Source of the DNA: Heliocidaris tuberculata
Lineage: Eukaryota; Echinodermata; Echinoidea; Camarodonta; Echinometridae
Reading direction: 5' to 3'
Assembly (NCBI GenBank): GCA_025618425.1
Contig: CM046833.1
Location: 8,877,429-8,941,428 of the forward strand
Length of the DNA stretch: 64,000 bases
Shown here: piece after piece, positions 1 to 13,600 of the stretch
Numbering within the stretch: position 1 is the first letter of the stretch
Layout of the letters: every line of letters starts with the position of its first letter
Position numbers and translations under genes: made by a program
Notes under the pieces: generated by a model
The model's input: only the letters and a program-made list of their open reading frames with translations
The model's database searches: none
What the model was told of the DNA's origin: nothing

Positions 1-3000
1 GAGCAGCCGGCGGTGAATAAAAAATGAAAAAAAAAAAAAAAATTTTGATATCCCTTCAAAAATTACCCTGGACAGTCTCAGGTAGGTTCTATTGCACCAA
101 AAAAAACATACTCAGCCAAAGCAGTAAGTATCCTGAATCTCGCTCAACATCATGAGAAATGTACGCCACCAGTCATCGACAAAAAAATTGCAGTTTCTTA
201 ACTTTTAAGTTAAGAGACTATGACATACTTAAACCAATACTTAAACTTTATTTGTTCAATTTGATGTGTAATTTGATGTTTATTTAAGAGAATGAAGTTG
301 ATGGTCCATGTTTTGCTTCAGAAATTTTCATTTATGGTGGTTGATCCAGTGTCCGAACACTTTTCAGAAAATCAACGATAGCAAATAAAATATGAAACGA
401 ATATCTGTCAAACTATACATATTGAATGCTCAAAGTCCTACAAAAAAAGAAGTTGATGGAATTTTAAAAAGACAACGTAGATTTAATACGATATTCCCTT
501 CCGAGTGAACCCCTTCCCAACGACGCGGCGTTTTGGTCCCTTGAAAAAGGTACCGTAATTCCGAACGTGTGAAACCTATGGGAAAAAGACACAACCTTGG
601 TATCAATAGTGTGGTTTTCATACGCGTAATCCCACGCGTATGAAAACCCATTTTAGGCGCTTAACTTTACACGTTCGGTAATACAATCTGTTCGGAATTA
701 CAATACTTGACTATACACTACCACAGGGAAAGCTGCATGGGGTGGCCGCTCACCAGTGCCATTTTTCTGAGTGGGTCTGGTGAGCAGCCACCCTGTGTAA
801 AACGTGTACAAAATGCAGGTTTTTGTAGGAAATTGTAGTCTGCTTTCATTTTTTGGTCATGGCGTTTGATAGATCATCATGTTTGACAGATTTTATGGGT
901 TTCAACAGAATATTATTAATTTTTATAAAGTATTGGAATGTAATGTATGAAATGTGATATTAATTTTCTTTCACTTAGTCACAAATATGATGCTGAATGC
1001 CCGACATATCATGGGCGGCTGCTCACAGGGGTAGAGGCGGCCGCACACAGGACCCCTAGCACCGTTTTGAAAAATGGACACTACTGACCACGTTATTGGT
1101 CAATAATTTTAATTTTGCCTTCTATTTACTTTAGTAAGCAAGTATTTGGACTATGAATTGATTGTATTGAATTATGTGCGAGTCTTTGATTGATAAATCA
1201 GCAAATTCCCTTTAAGCGGCCGCACACCAGAGCCTTTACTCTAGTCCATCAAATTTCAACATTCAACAATAACAAAAAACAGTCACAAGATCAAGAGTCA
1301 CAGTAATGTTAGACTACCAGGGCAGGGGCGTACGGCTGATATTGGAGACTGTTTCCTACTGTCGCCCATTTCGGAGACCAATTTTCTTTGTTTGCATTTG
1401 CTGCAAAGCCTTAAGGGATTACCTTGGCTCAATATGAAAATGTGATACGCAGATTCCTCATCATGAATTGGGGGCCTACCCCTTTTGAGGCAAAAGTGAG
1501 GCAAAAATTTGGGCGAGAGAAACTGCCTTGTTGTTGGTGTTGTTTCTTTTGTCATTTTGTAGTCTAGACTCTAGAGTCTATTAAAGCTACATGTAAGTTT
1601 CCAATATGGGAGATGGTCTCCCAAATAGGAAACCATCTCCAATATCGGCCGCGCCGTGCACCTCTGCTGAAAAAGAACAAGACTTGAGGTGAGTCAGTTG
1701 TGATTGTGCAAGTCACTCAACTCTCAAGTCAAATTCAAATTTACCTCTGTCATCGTTCTCATAGTCATGCATGTCATTATCAGTTAGCTTAATGCTTACT
1801 CTGTGCCACTCACACTTATGCGAGGTTACTGGAGATAACTCTGTGCAGTACATCAGTCATCAGAAAAATCCGCTGACACATAGACTAGGCCTACATATTC
1901 ATTATCTGCGAAGTTATTATAGAAAACCTCACACTCAGTACATGTCCCTTCCACAGGTGAGGGTGTGATCTCAAGAGCTTCAAAGGAGCAATATTGCCAG
2001 CCAAAAACAGCCTAAAAATGTCACTTTATCAAGGTGATTGTTGTACAATGTAGAGATCCAATTGACAATAAAAAAATTGTGTTGAGAAGGACATTTTATC
2101 ATCCTACAAAAAAAAAAAGAGGTCTTTTCAAAGAATATTTCCAATTATTCTGGTGTTTTCACCTTTTCAACTTAGAGGCTAGGAAGAACCATGGTAGAAA
2201 TTGACACAGCTCCACATAGGGATCATTTCATGATTGAGAAAAATCTTCCATATTGGGTAATGTCTCAAAATTGTGTAGACACTTGGATAAAAGACATTGA
2301 TACTAATGACAAAATATTGTTTGATTTCCCCTTACCCTTTCAAAATTTTTGCATGATTTTTTTTCTCTGTGTACATGTACTAGTAATCACTTTTCAAGAT
2401 CAAAATATAAGGAGGTAATGGTGAAAATTCAGGTACTACATGTACATGTAGGTTTAATACAGTTAACCTTGCATAAGTCGAAGTCACATAAGTTGAACTT
2501 TCTCTATAAAGTCAAATCAATTTTAAAAAAAAAATCAAACTACAGTATGCAAAATATACATGTATGTTATTTACATAAATTTCCTAAGTCAAATTTTACA
2601 TTAGTCCAACTACAGTGTACATGTACATGTATTTTAGGTGGTCCCAATAGTAGGGTGTCTGGAGGATTTTTCTGTCTCAGAAACTACACATTCAAATGAT
2701 TTGAGATTTTCAGATCTCGTTGAAAATACTGTAAAAAGTACATGTACCAAATTTCATGTCAATCCATGCATTTATTATTCAGTAATGCTTGAATGAATTA
2801 TTGGAAACTTTCAGCTTAAAGATTCCCATAGACATGTACAAATGAATGGCACAAAACATGCTGCTGAAACACTAGTGCGCACACACACAGAGTGTGAGCA
2901 GTTTGTGTGTAATTTTGCATAAGGCCCTGTGGAGCGGTAGGGGGAGGGTATTTTCAAATTGATATAGCAACATGATCTCATATTAGTTTCTCAAAAATTC

Positions 3001-3341
3001 CTACAGAATCAAATTTGGAACATTCCAAATTACTTAAGTTCTGATGGACAAGTTTATAGCTCAAGAACTTGCCGAGATGTCACTTTTAAACATATTCCTT
3101 TTCAGTTTTTCTTAATGAAGAGATTAAGCATGTAACTTGTCCTTAACACCAAAATATAGGAAATATAATTTCCTATCATATGATACAAAATTTATTTCAA
3201 ACTGCCAATGGGATCATATTTTTTAGTTAGTTTGAAATAACCTATACGTTGAAAAGCTGCATGCCATTTTTTGTGCTGATTCAGCATAAAAACAGCTGAC
3301 AGATTTGGCCAACCTTCAGACACCCTACCAATAGATTCGAC
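1..3341. other. Non-coding region upstream of the USF3-like gene
   Basis: No reading frame here resembles a known protein; all are short and low in coding character. The stretch holds AT-rich sequence, a few homopolymer runs and several ACATGTACATGT-type palindromes near 2435-2450 and 2615-2640. It may contain upstream non-coding exons or the promoter of the USF3-like gene, because the exon at 4603 has a splice acceptor in front of it, but I cannot place them. Confidence 0.5.
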
Positions 3342-3957
3342 TTAAAGGAGAATGAAACCCTGGGGAAATATCCATTTTAATGAAAAGAGAGGATAGAGAG
3401 AAGCAATTTTAAAAAAAGTTCAATCAAAATATGGCGATCCTCAAATTGGCAATGTTGCTTCAAAATGGCAGGTTTAGTAGTACAACTCTCAGTAAGTTTT
3501 GAACACAAAGTTTCATATTTTCTTCATTATCTCTAAAGATGCTGCTTGTCTTTTTGTGAACTCAACATTAGGGCTGTATCGAAACGGTTAAACGTTCGGA
3601 AAACGACCGTGAGGTAATAACCGAGATAATACAGCACTACTCAACATATGTTGTGTCAATTACTTTTTCCCCATGATATATCTTGAGCTAAGGAGACAAG
3701 CTGCATCTTGAGAGATAATGGGGAAAATATGAAATTTTGTGTACAAAATATATGGAGAATTGTACTACTAAACCTGTCACTTTGAAGCAGCATTGCCAAT
3801 TTGAAGATCGCCATAGAAAGTAAATTGAGACTTATCAAACTTTCATAACTTTCTCTTTTCGTAACTGATTTTGATGGAACTTTTTACAAATTGCTTCTCT
3901 CTCTATCCTCTCTTTTCATTAAAATTGATTTTTCCCCAGGGTTTCATTCTCCTTTAA
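3342..3957. mobile_element. Hairpin MITE with TTAA flanks, copy 1
   Basis: The ends are mutually inverted: AGGAGAATGAAACCCTGGGG on the left and its reverse complement on the right, each bordered by TTAA. The interior is also largely self-complementary; the ATGGCGATCCTCAAATTGGC segment recurs inverted. A second copy lies at 47016-47616. No transposase frame is present, so this is a non-autonomous foldback element. TTAA target sites are typical of piggyBac-like elements, but that assignment is inference. Confidence 0.75.
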
Positions 3958-4602
3958 GCCACTGCACACTATACAATCAGTCTGCGATCCGATTTCAGAA
4001 GAAAAGGGAATAGCCTATTGCGAGCTTTTTAGTCGGAGGAAAGGCCAAATCGGCTCCAAGTAGTAGTGATGTCAGAGCAGTCCTATGATTGTCTATGATT
4101 TGAAATTGATTTGGCCTTTATTCTGGGTATAAGGCCCACAGTACATCAAAATCCTATTTTTAGAATTCATATCATTGTTCAGAACCTGAGTCAGATAGAT
4201 TTTATTTGTTTAAATGCCCATATTTCATACTATTGCGATTTATTTCCAAAATCGGATGGCAGTCAATCGTATAGTGTGCGGTGGGCTTTACATGTACATG
4301 TGTGCAAAGTTTACTGTACATGATCATAGTACTGAATGGCTTTTCTTTTGTGGGACACAAAGGTGTAGTAGCACTCTCTTTTAAAAATATTTCACTTGCC
4401 TTACTGATTCATGAAATTTGCTCTTCTGGTCATGCGATAAACCCTTCTATCCCACTCAAGGCCATTCAATGTTATATGATTATTGCATGTAACATATACA
4501 TGTACATGTACATGTAACAGACTTCCTTATTTTGTATCATGCAGCTTTGAAAGACGAAATTGTGATGACTATTAAACTTAAATGTGAATTTCATTTTTTC
4601 AG
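3958..4602. other. Non-coding stretch, probable intron 5' of the first seen exon
   Basis: No coding similarity seen. It contains TACATGTACATGTA repeats at 4288-4300 and 4496-4515 and ends in a pyrimidine-rich tract (TTTCATTTTTTCAG) that forms the acceptor of the exon at 4603. Confidence 0.5.
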
Positions 4603-4681
4603 ATCCGGTTCAAGCACTGTTGACAGTCCATCCGGCCGGCATGCTAGAAGCAAACTTTGACACATCTACTGATGTAGAAGG
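4603..4681 (+). CDS. USF3: USF3-like exon with the presumed start codon
   Basis: Acceptor TTTTTTCAG precedes 4603 and donor GTGAGC begins at 4682. The frame, fixed by the next exon (phase 2), is open through the whole exon. ATG at 4641 gives MLEANFDTSTDVEG before the basic region. Residues before that Met (DPVQALLTVHPAG) could be coding if an upstream exon exists. Vertebrate USF3 also has only a short leader before its basic region, which favours the Met. Confidence 0.7.
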
Positions 4682-7600
4682 GTGAGCATAAGAAATTAGA
4701 AATCTGCCAATTTATAGACTTCAATGATGATATTAGAATTGCTCTTATACAAGAACAGCACAATACAATGTACTGTAACAGAAGTGGACATTCATTTAGT
4801 CACACGGTATGGATAGCGGTCCTTATGAATAGTGGTCATTACGACTGCCGGTCCTTATGACTAGCAAAGTTACCCCAATTGATCAGCGTGGTAATTGCAA
4901 TTCGGCAATTCAATTTTTCATATATACGCTCTATGAGTATTAACATTATAACATATTTAAAATGAATTTTAATGAATAAATATATCATAAAGCTTTTTTA
5001 TTTTGCATTCCATTTCATGTTACTAATTTAAAGGTAATAATAATGAAAAGGCCACCTGTTAAACTAATTTACATTTACAAATTCTGTTAAAGGAGAAAAA
5101 AGGAAGAATAGCAAAGCTACAGAAATGGATTCGAATTGTGAATTGCTTTTTACTCTGTCTGCTCATGCACTTTGTGCAACACCGTATATCAAAAAATAAC
5201 AAGCAGGCACATGTACATGGTTGTATGTCACAAAAATATGGTGGCACTTGTGTGTATTTCACTGATGTCTTCAAGGTGATAGTTAATAGGCCCGTTTTGA
5301 AAGCCCATTTTCGGTAGTCATCTACGTGGACATTTTTTTTGGACGAGTAATCGACTACTCAGTGTGATGATTTTGCCAGTAAGACAGGCCGACCGCTCTG
5401 GCCCCGGCAGCCCGCCACCTTTCTAGGGCGGAGCGCCAGCCTAAAGCTATGAAATCAGTCCCAAATAGCCTGTGCAACAACCACAACTAACATACGATTT
5501 CTGTACAAAAATGTTCAAATCAAACAGGTTTAAAACGATCAGTGTTGCTTCTAAAATTCAGAGCAATGCAAATTATCTCCTCCTACCTACTTTCATGAAG
5601 ACTGAATAAAAATCAAGGTAAAATAAAGTGAAAAAGATCGTAATTTCCTCCCCTTTTTCGTCACAGTTGTAACCATGATATTGCAGTTGCTGGATCCTCG
5701 AGAACTTAGCTACCGAAAACAAACACTCTCGTGAATTTTATTGACTCAAATGGCATTAAAATATCTTAGGACTAACTAACAAATTGAATGATAAATTTCC
5801 ATATTTTATTCTGAAATTAGAGATTTTTTGGGGGGATTATTCATAAGTTCCAAGTATGTATTCGAGTAGTAAGTGGAAATTTCATTAGTCGTGTAGTGAC
5901 CCTATTGGGCGTGTAGACGGTTTATAATCGAGTACATCAACGCTATCTATTCCACCATGCAAACATCAGCCTTAAAAAATGTACGTTTTTTTTTTTTTTT
6001 AGACAATTGACTGAATATTGCATAATTTGTTGCTTGTATATTTGTCTAATACTTTCTTTACTTTTAGGATTTATTCACAATAAAAGGGAATCAGAATCTG
6101 AAATGTGTTAAATTCTGCCTCTCTCTCTCTCTGGAAATATGATGAGAAATGTCTGACACCTCATGTCTCTTTGAACTTCTGAATTCCATTTTGAACAGGG
6201 AGGACATGGAGAAGGCCAAGCGCAAGTCTCACCACGCTGAAATCGAGAAACGGCGGAAGTCCAAACTCAACGAAGGCATCAACAAGCTCATAGAGATTCT
6301 ACCGGATCGGGATGCTAAGAGAGTGAGTTGAAAACTACTTGTATCATATACGTGTCCAGGGTTCTTTCTGTACATTACAGAGAAGCATTCACAAGGGATC
6401 TCAGCAAGAAAAAAAATTCCAAGCAGCCAATAGACCTGTTCACAAATATATTGAAATTTTATGCTTACTTTTAAAACAAAGGTTGCTCTTGACAACCTGA
6501 AAGCTTATCAGAGGCTTGTCAGACATACATGTAGCAACAAGTAATGTATGCAAGCTGGATTCCAAGTATTGTAGTTCATTCATTAATAACAGGTTAATGG
6601 AATACCTCGTTACTAGGTCCCCAGGAAAGAAACATCCATAAATTTGAATAACTTTGTGAACAGGTCTATTCTCCAAGACAAGTTTACCAGCTGGCAGGCT
6701 TCTCAGCAGAAATTCTTTATGCATGGTTCATATTGAAAGACATATCAATGCAATTCAATTCAACTTTATTTACATTCTCCATAAAAAACATACATAAAAC
6801 AGTAAGGTGATATACAGTATATAAAAAAAAAACACTATACAAATTAAAGACAAAAAGAACATATTATGGGAATGAGGGGTCAACAAAAAAGAGCAAATAG
6901 CCTTATAGTACGTTGACCCCTAAATTTACAAATAAATACATACTATAACAAAACAAGCAAACAAACAAAACAGAGCTAGATAAACGTGCGAGTATATCAA
7001 TTATTGTTTTCAGCACGCAAATTAATGAGATGTGATTTATACAGGCATTTGAAAGAGTTTAGAGAGGGGCTATTTTTCAGTATTAAAGTATGGGAGATTG
7101 TTCCATAGAGGATAAGGAAGGTGATTCGAGTGGACCAAAACAGTTTGGAATTAAAAATATGCACTGGCACATTTACTGTTCCAAATAGACAGTTCTGTGG
7201 TATACAAATGTACATGTATGCACTCTACTTCTATGAGCACCCAGGGCACCTAGTGACGTGCTATTCCATTAATCTGCTTTTTTATAAATGAGCCTCAATG
7301 CTTGGAATCCACTTTGCCTACATATACATGTTCCTATGTTCGAAACGGTATAGCTATACGATGAATTTTTGTGGATTTATGTGTCTGAACCCTGACTAAC
7401 AAAACGTCGTATAACGAAACGTCGTATAACGAAATTGGGGTCAGAGCATCGTTTCGAACTAGAACTCGATAACGAATCACCTTTCCGTGTGTGTCTGAAT
7501 GTATGGCGACCATAGAACGGTATAACTGGGCGGGGCTTAACGTGAGCGCGCACGAAAGGTGTCCTTACCAGGGGGCGGGGACTGGCGGCGACCATAACAA

Positions 7601-10600
7601 CATGCGCAGTGGAAAGCTGCGCATCTATACGATGTTTTTCTAATCGGTCGAGATATGTGTCTGAACGGTCCATAGGCTATACAATGAAAATTTTATACGT
7701 TTCTTTATCGAGTTTCGGTATAAACGTTTTGTGTCTGAACAGGGGGATAGTCTGACAAGCCGCGGTCAAGCTTTCAGGTTGTCAAGAACAACCTTTGTTT
7801 GAAAGGTGTAAAATTTGAATACATTAATACTGAGCCGGTCTATTGAGTGAATTTAGTGTCCTGATGGCATTTCAGGGAGGCTGTTATGGAGAATAGACTG
7901 TTCACAAATATAGATATTCAAATTTTATGCATACTTTTAAAACAAAGGTTGTTCTTGAAAACCTGAAAACCTGTCAGAGGCTTGTCAGACATAGCAGCAA
8001 GTAATGTATGCAAAATGGATTCCAAGTATTGTAGTTCATTCATTAATAACAGGTCAGTGGAATAACTCGTTACTAGGTCCCCAGGAAAGAAACATCAATA
8101 AATTTGAATAACTTTGTGAACAGGTCCATTTGGAGAACAGTTGTAGAGGTTGTTAGTATGCATTGACATGATTGTAACCATCTATTCCCCTTGTCGGTAC
8201 CTGTGTTAGGGAGAATTTACACTTGGTTCTTTTTATCTGAAGTCTCCCATGCTTGGTATCAGCACCAAGGTTGTTATGTACTGGTAAGAACCCTCCAGCA
8301 TATGTAGATCATTGCATACTTTCAAGCATCCAAAATTGCATATGGTCAGATTCTCCCACCAAACACCCATACTGCAAGACCATAGTTCACTCAGTTTTGA
8401 CCAAAGGTAAACACATACCTGCCAAAAAGCCTGGACATCACATCATGTAATAGGGCATGTGCATGTTGTGTGCCTGATTTCCATTTCTTTAGATCTGTCT
8501 TAAATGGGTAATGGGTACGTGGTAGGATAGGAGAGTCATTGGCCCGTAATCTGAACTCTGGTTTAACTTAACTCCAGTCCAAGGTAAAAAATAGTTTAAT
8601 TAACCCATTGCCTGTGGGAACAGGGTGGTTCCTGTATTAAGTAAATTATGTGAATAACAGAGTTCAGCAGTCAACAGGTTGAAGCTGACTTAGACCACAA
8701 GTCCCGTCTAAATTTCTGTACGAAGTTAATCTACACTTAGACTGGAGTTTAAAGGTATCGTACAGTAGTGGGAAAGGTGGCGCTTTGGATATTTAACTAC
8801 TTTGTCAGCTGGAATGGAAATTACTACATATACTGTTGTGAAATGATTAATTTCGAACGTAGGTGACGTTTGTTTGAAGAAAAATGGTTTAGAAATGGCT
8901 AAAATATCCCCAAAAATAAACATCGAATTACAAGCGCGGTACCGCATCGACAGTTCACACACGTGTAAACAGTGTGTGCGAACCGCTGTGCGCCGTTGAG
9001 CCGGAAGCGTCGGGGTAGGTGGTCCTTAGCGAGGGTATAAGGTAACCGTTGATATTCGATCATTTGAATTATTTTACTGAAAATCACCGGAAATCATGAA
9101 TAGAATACAGGATTATCTCACTCATGTATCTTTTTATGCAAGCCGAACAACATGAGACTGTTTATGAGCAGTTTCATGCCAACTTTCATTTTGCTACCAC
9201 TACTGTTTAATACCTTTAAGTTACACAACAGTTCAGAATGTGATTTTCTAAAACTCAGGTTTAAAGGGCAGGTTTAGACTGGGCTTAAACCACACCTACA
9301 TGTAGACCACAGTTTAAAGGGATTCGGTAACTTTGTGGAGGCTTGATTTAATAAATTGTTAAATTCTGATATCTGTCTTGTATAATGATGTTCAGAAGGA
9401 TAAATAAATAGCCAGGCATAGAAAGGTTTTCAAATATATAATGCTATTATTAAGATGACTGAATACTCCCATTTACGAAAGCGTATGGCTATAAAAATAG
9501 TCTAACACTGAGTCTATGGGGGAAAATGAGTCTTGCATTTCCGGTCACTTGCATATGTTTACTTTTGTGAAGCACATGATGATTTTGAAGTGCTTTTTTT
9601 TTCCCCTGGGCTTCATTTTTACACCGTATTACATACACTGATAGCATGTAAGGCCAGGCAGCTCAGATTTTATCAAGCCTCTACAAAGTTAATGTACCAA
9701 ATCACTTTAATAATAGCATTATATATTTGAAAACACAGCAGTTACACAGCAGTTCAGAATGTGATTTTCTAAAACTTAGGTTTGAAGGGCAGGTTTAAGA
9801 CTGGGCTTAAACCACACCTAGACCGCGGTTTAAGTTAAACCGGAGCTCACAATACGGGCCATTGTGGTTTGTTCAGTATTGTGAGCATACCGTGGAACCC
9901 GTTATAAAGAACACTGTTATAACAAACTCTCATTGTAAGGTAATTTTGCCGGCCCCACTTCTTTGTATTCTATTGATTTTTGTCCCCGCCGAACGAAGTT
10001 CGCGAGGGGACTATGAAACGGGCTCCGTTCGTGTGTGCGTGTGTGTGTGTGTGTGTGTGTCCGTCCGTCCGTGCGTCCGTCCGTGCGTCCGTCTGTCTGT
10101 GTGTGCTCAAATGTTAGAAAATGCTACTTCTCCGTCATTTCTTGGCCGATTTTGATTCTGATTGTTTTATCTGATAGGGCTTGGTGAGGGCTTCCAAACT
10201 TCTACACAGAATCGTGAAATTTATTAATTATGCAAATTCATGCAAATTTATTCAAAAGTGATGAAAAATGCTACTTCTCCTTTATTTCACATCGGATTTT
10301 GATTCCGATTGTTTTATCTGATAGGGCTGGGTGGGGGCTTCCAAACTTCTACACAGAATTTTGAAATTCATTAATTATGCAAATTTATGCAAATTTATTC
10401 AAAATTGACGAAAAATGCTACTTCTCTATTTCACATCGGATTTTGATTCCGATTGTTTTATCTGATAGGGCTTGGTGAGGGCTTCCAAACTTCTACACAG
10501 AATCGTGAAATTCATTAATTATGCAAATTCATTCAAATTTATTCAAAAGTGATGAAAAATGCTACTTCTCCTCTATTTCACATCGGATTTTGATTCCGAT

Positions 10601-13600
10601 TGTTTTATCTGATAGGGCTGGGTGGGGGCTTCAAACTTCTACACAGAATATTGAAATTCATTAATTATGCAAATTTATGCAAATTTATTCAAAATCGACG
10701 AAAAATGCTACTTCTCCTTTATTTCACATTGGATTTTGATTCCGATTGTTTTATCTGATAGGGCTGGGTGGGGGCTTCAAAACTTCTACACAGAATTTTG
10801 AAATTCATTAATTATGCAAATTTATGCAAATTTATTCAAAATTGACGAAAAATGCTACTTCTCTATTTCACATCGGATTTTGATTCCGATTGTTTTATCT
10901 GATAGGGCTGGGTGGGGGCTTCCAAACTTCTACACAGAATTTTGATATTCATTATTCATGCAAATTTATGCAAATTTATTCAAAATGGCTGAAGGTTCAT
11001 AATGTTTTCATGTTTTATATTTCAGTTGTATACATGCATTGTTGGTATTCTCTTCTTTTGCATGCAGTAACATTATTATTTTATTCACTAAAGTTTTTCA
11101 CTGAAGTTTTAAGGTTCAGGCTAGTTAATTTCCACAGATCTGCACTTCCGGCGGGGACATTTATTACGCATTGCGTAATTTACTCATTCACTTGTTTTAG
11201 CCCTGATATAGCGAGGTTCCGATATAAAGAGGAAAATTCCATGGTCCCAAAGGGTTTGTTAAATAACAAAGTTCCACTTTTCCTGCTAAAAGGTGCCTCT
11301 GGACCGCTCCCCATTGAGTGGAGAATGTGTATACATTGTGTACCAACAAGCCAGAATCGGATGACCAGGGTAAAGTGCTATTATCAATCCAGAATGTTAT
11401 TGTTGTTCATTGTTTTCCTTGCTTGTTCATTGCAGAGTAAGGTACAGATTCTGGAGGATACGTACAACCTGGTTGTTGAACTGAAGAAGAAATGTAATCA
11501 GCTAATGATCCAGAATGCCCCAGAATCAGAAGGTAAATACAGTCTTAACATGCTGTACGCCTCATTCACATTGGAAGATAATGTACAGGACTGACCAGTA
11601 GCATTAAAGAAAATTGAAAAGAAACTTCTTAAATGTACTCTCACGTTGTTCTCCCTGTATCAAAAGATGTTTGTAAGAGATCAATTGGCATTCCATCTAG
11701 ATGATTTTCAGTGAATTTCAGTGTAAATATCTGTAAGGAACTCTAGATCACTGCCCTACCCGAGGACCTTTCCACCCCGACCAGTCTTGGGGCTTGGCAT
11801 GGAGATAGCATACATGTGTCACTGTGTGTGGTATACACAGAATCCTTATTGCTTTTACACTTGTGTGTATAGTGCTAGTGCATGATACTGCTGTTGGGAG
11901 TTTACGTGCCCGGCCCACTTTCAAACCAATCAGTAAAGAGTAGCGAATTATACATGTACATCATGAGAGGGTGCAGCGTCGGAAATACACGGGGGCGACG
12001 GGTGATTTCGCCCTCGTCGGCCCCCATATCGCCCCAATAAATGCTGGAAAAACTGTATTTGGGGGCGACCGTTTTTTTATAAGTCGCCCTCCATGAACGA
12101 TTCGAAAAAAAATCACTATTATGCTCAAAAAGCAACTAGATTCAACCTTTTATCTCGTTGTTGACTCAGACTTAGTACATCGTGAATGTGCAGCATCGTG
12201 AGCGCTAGACCAAATGACAACGGTTATAGCCAGATATCGATACGGAAACTGAAGATTACCATCATCCGTGTAATGAGACTGTCACTAGATCGATGACCGG
12301 ATACACCACACAGAGATATTGTCCCTTACCACATTAAGTCCGTAATCACCTCAAAAAATCAATCTGTAAATCCAAAGCCTGCCTCAAAAATGCGGAATTA
12401 GTGCCATTTTTTCAAAGCGCGCGGCGCTCAAGTCGGGTTGTGAGAAACAGAGTGACCGAAAACGCGCTACACATCAAGAAATTGGTAGATTTATGACGGG
12501 TTTTTTTTACTTATCGCGCGCTAGATCGATGCTCATCGAGAGAGATGGTATACGCGGAAAACAAATTGGAAAAGAAAAATCGCCCCGAAATGTGCGCATT
12601 CACAGTGTATACCTGTATGTACGTACGTACTTACGTCCAGGCGGATTTAGGAGTATTATGTGCGAGAAATACGCCTAATAACAGCAAATTTGGGTGAAAT
12701 TGACCTATTGTTGATTAATTCCTTTCCTTCAAATTTTGAAGAAAAAAAAATTCTGATGGGTGGGGGGGGGGGGGGGTAAAGTTAAAATTAAAAAATCTAT
12801 ATTTTCAAATTAAATTGGGCAGTATGACGTAAAGTAAACCTGTGCATGAGATAGTACGATTAGTACTAATGTAACAGCAATCGCAATAGCACAAAAAACC
12901 CAAATTGATAACCAATCTGCATTTTCAATTAAAATGGTAGCCCCAATGATATAAGAAATAGCCCCATGAAATTAAAAAGTAGCCCAAAGGCAAAAAAAAA
13001 GTAGCCCCTAAAAAAAAAATAATTTCCTAGGCTGAGAGGGTGGCTTTTAGTGACGTTCTTTCCCCCACCTTAAACTTTGTGATACACTGTTAAAAAGGAT
13101 TAATCGATTCTGTTTTAATAAACTTAAAAATGAGATAATTAGTGATTTGGTAGAGTAAAATGAAATCATGGTAATGATATACTGTATACACCGATGTTTT
13201 CGCAGATGACAGGGACACAGACATTTCAGGGAGTTGTTTTTGTGCTAATCGCATTTGTGCTAACACCCAATTCACATTTGGATGTTGTAAATTCACAACC
13301 CTACGATAATGTGCTAAATGCACAAAAATGAAAATGACAGCCTATACAGTATTGTGTTGATAATGGATTAAGAAATATCTTTGTGTAATTCTTCCTTTTT
13401 TTTTTCTTTCTTGACAGTTGATGAAATCAAACGCCTAATGGAGGAGAATGCCAAACTGAAGAAGGAGAAAGAAGACTGGACAGAATTCTTCAAAAGCATG
13501 AATATCAGCTCTGACATTCGAAATCAGATGAAGGCTGTGATACAGTCCAAATCAAAGAGGAATGCTAAATTAGAACCCCCTTCGGAGCCGCTGCTTGGAG

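Noticed and set aside
10890..11594. 234-aa ORF as a gene
   Set aside because: It runs from a tandem repeat through intron sequence into the helix-2 exon. Only 11436-11532 is coding.
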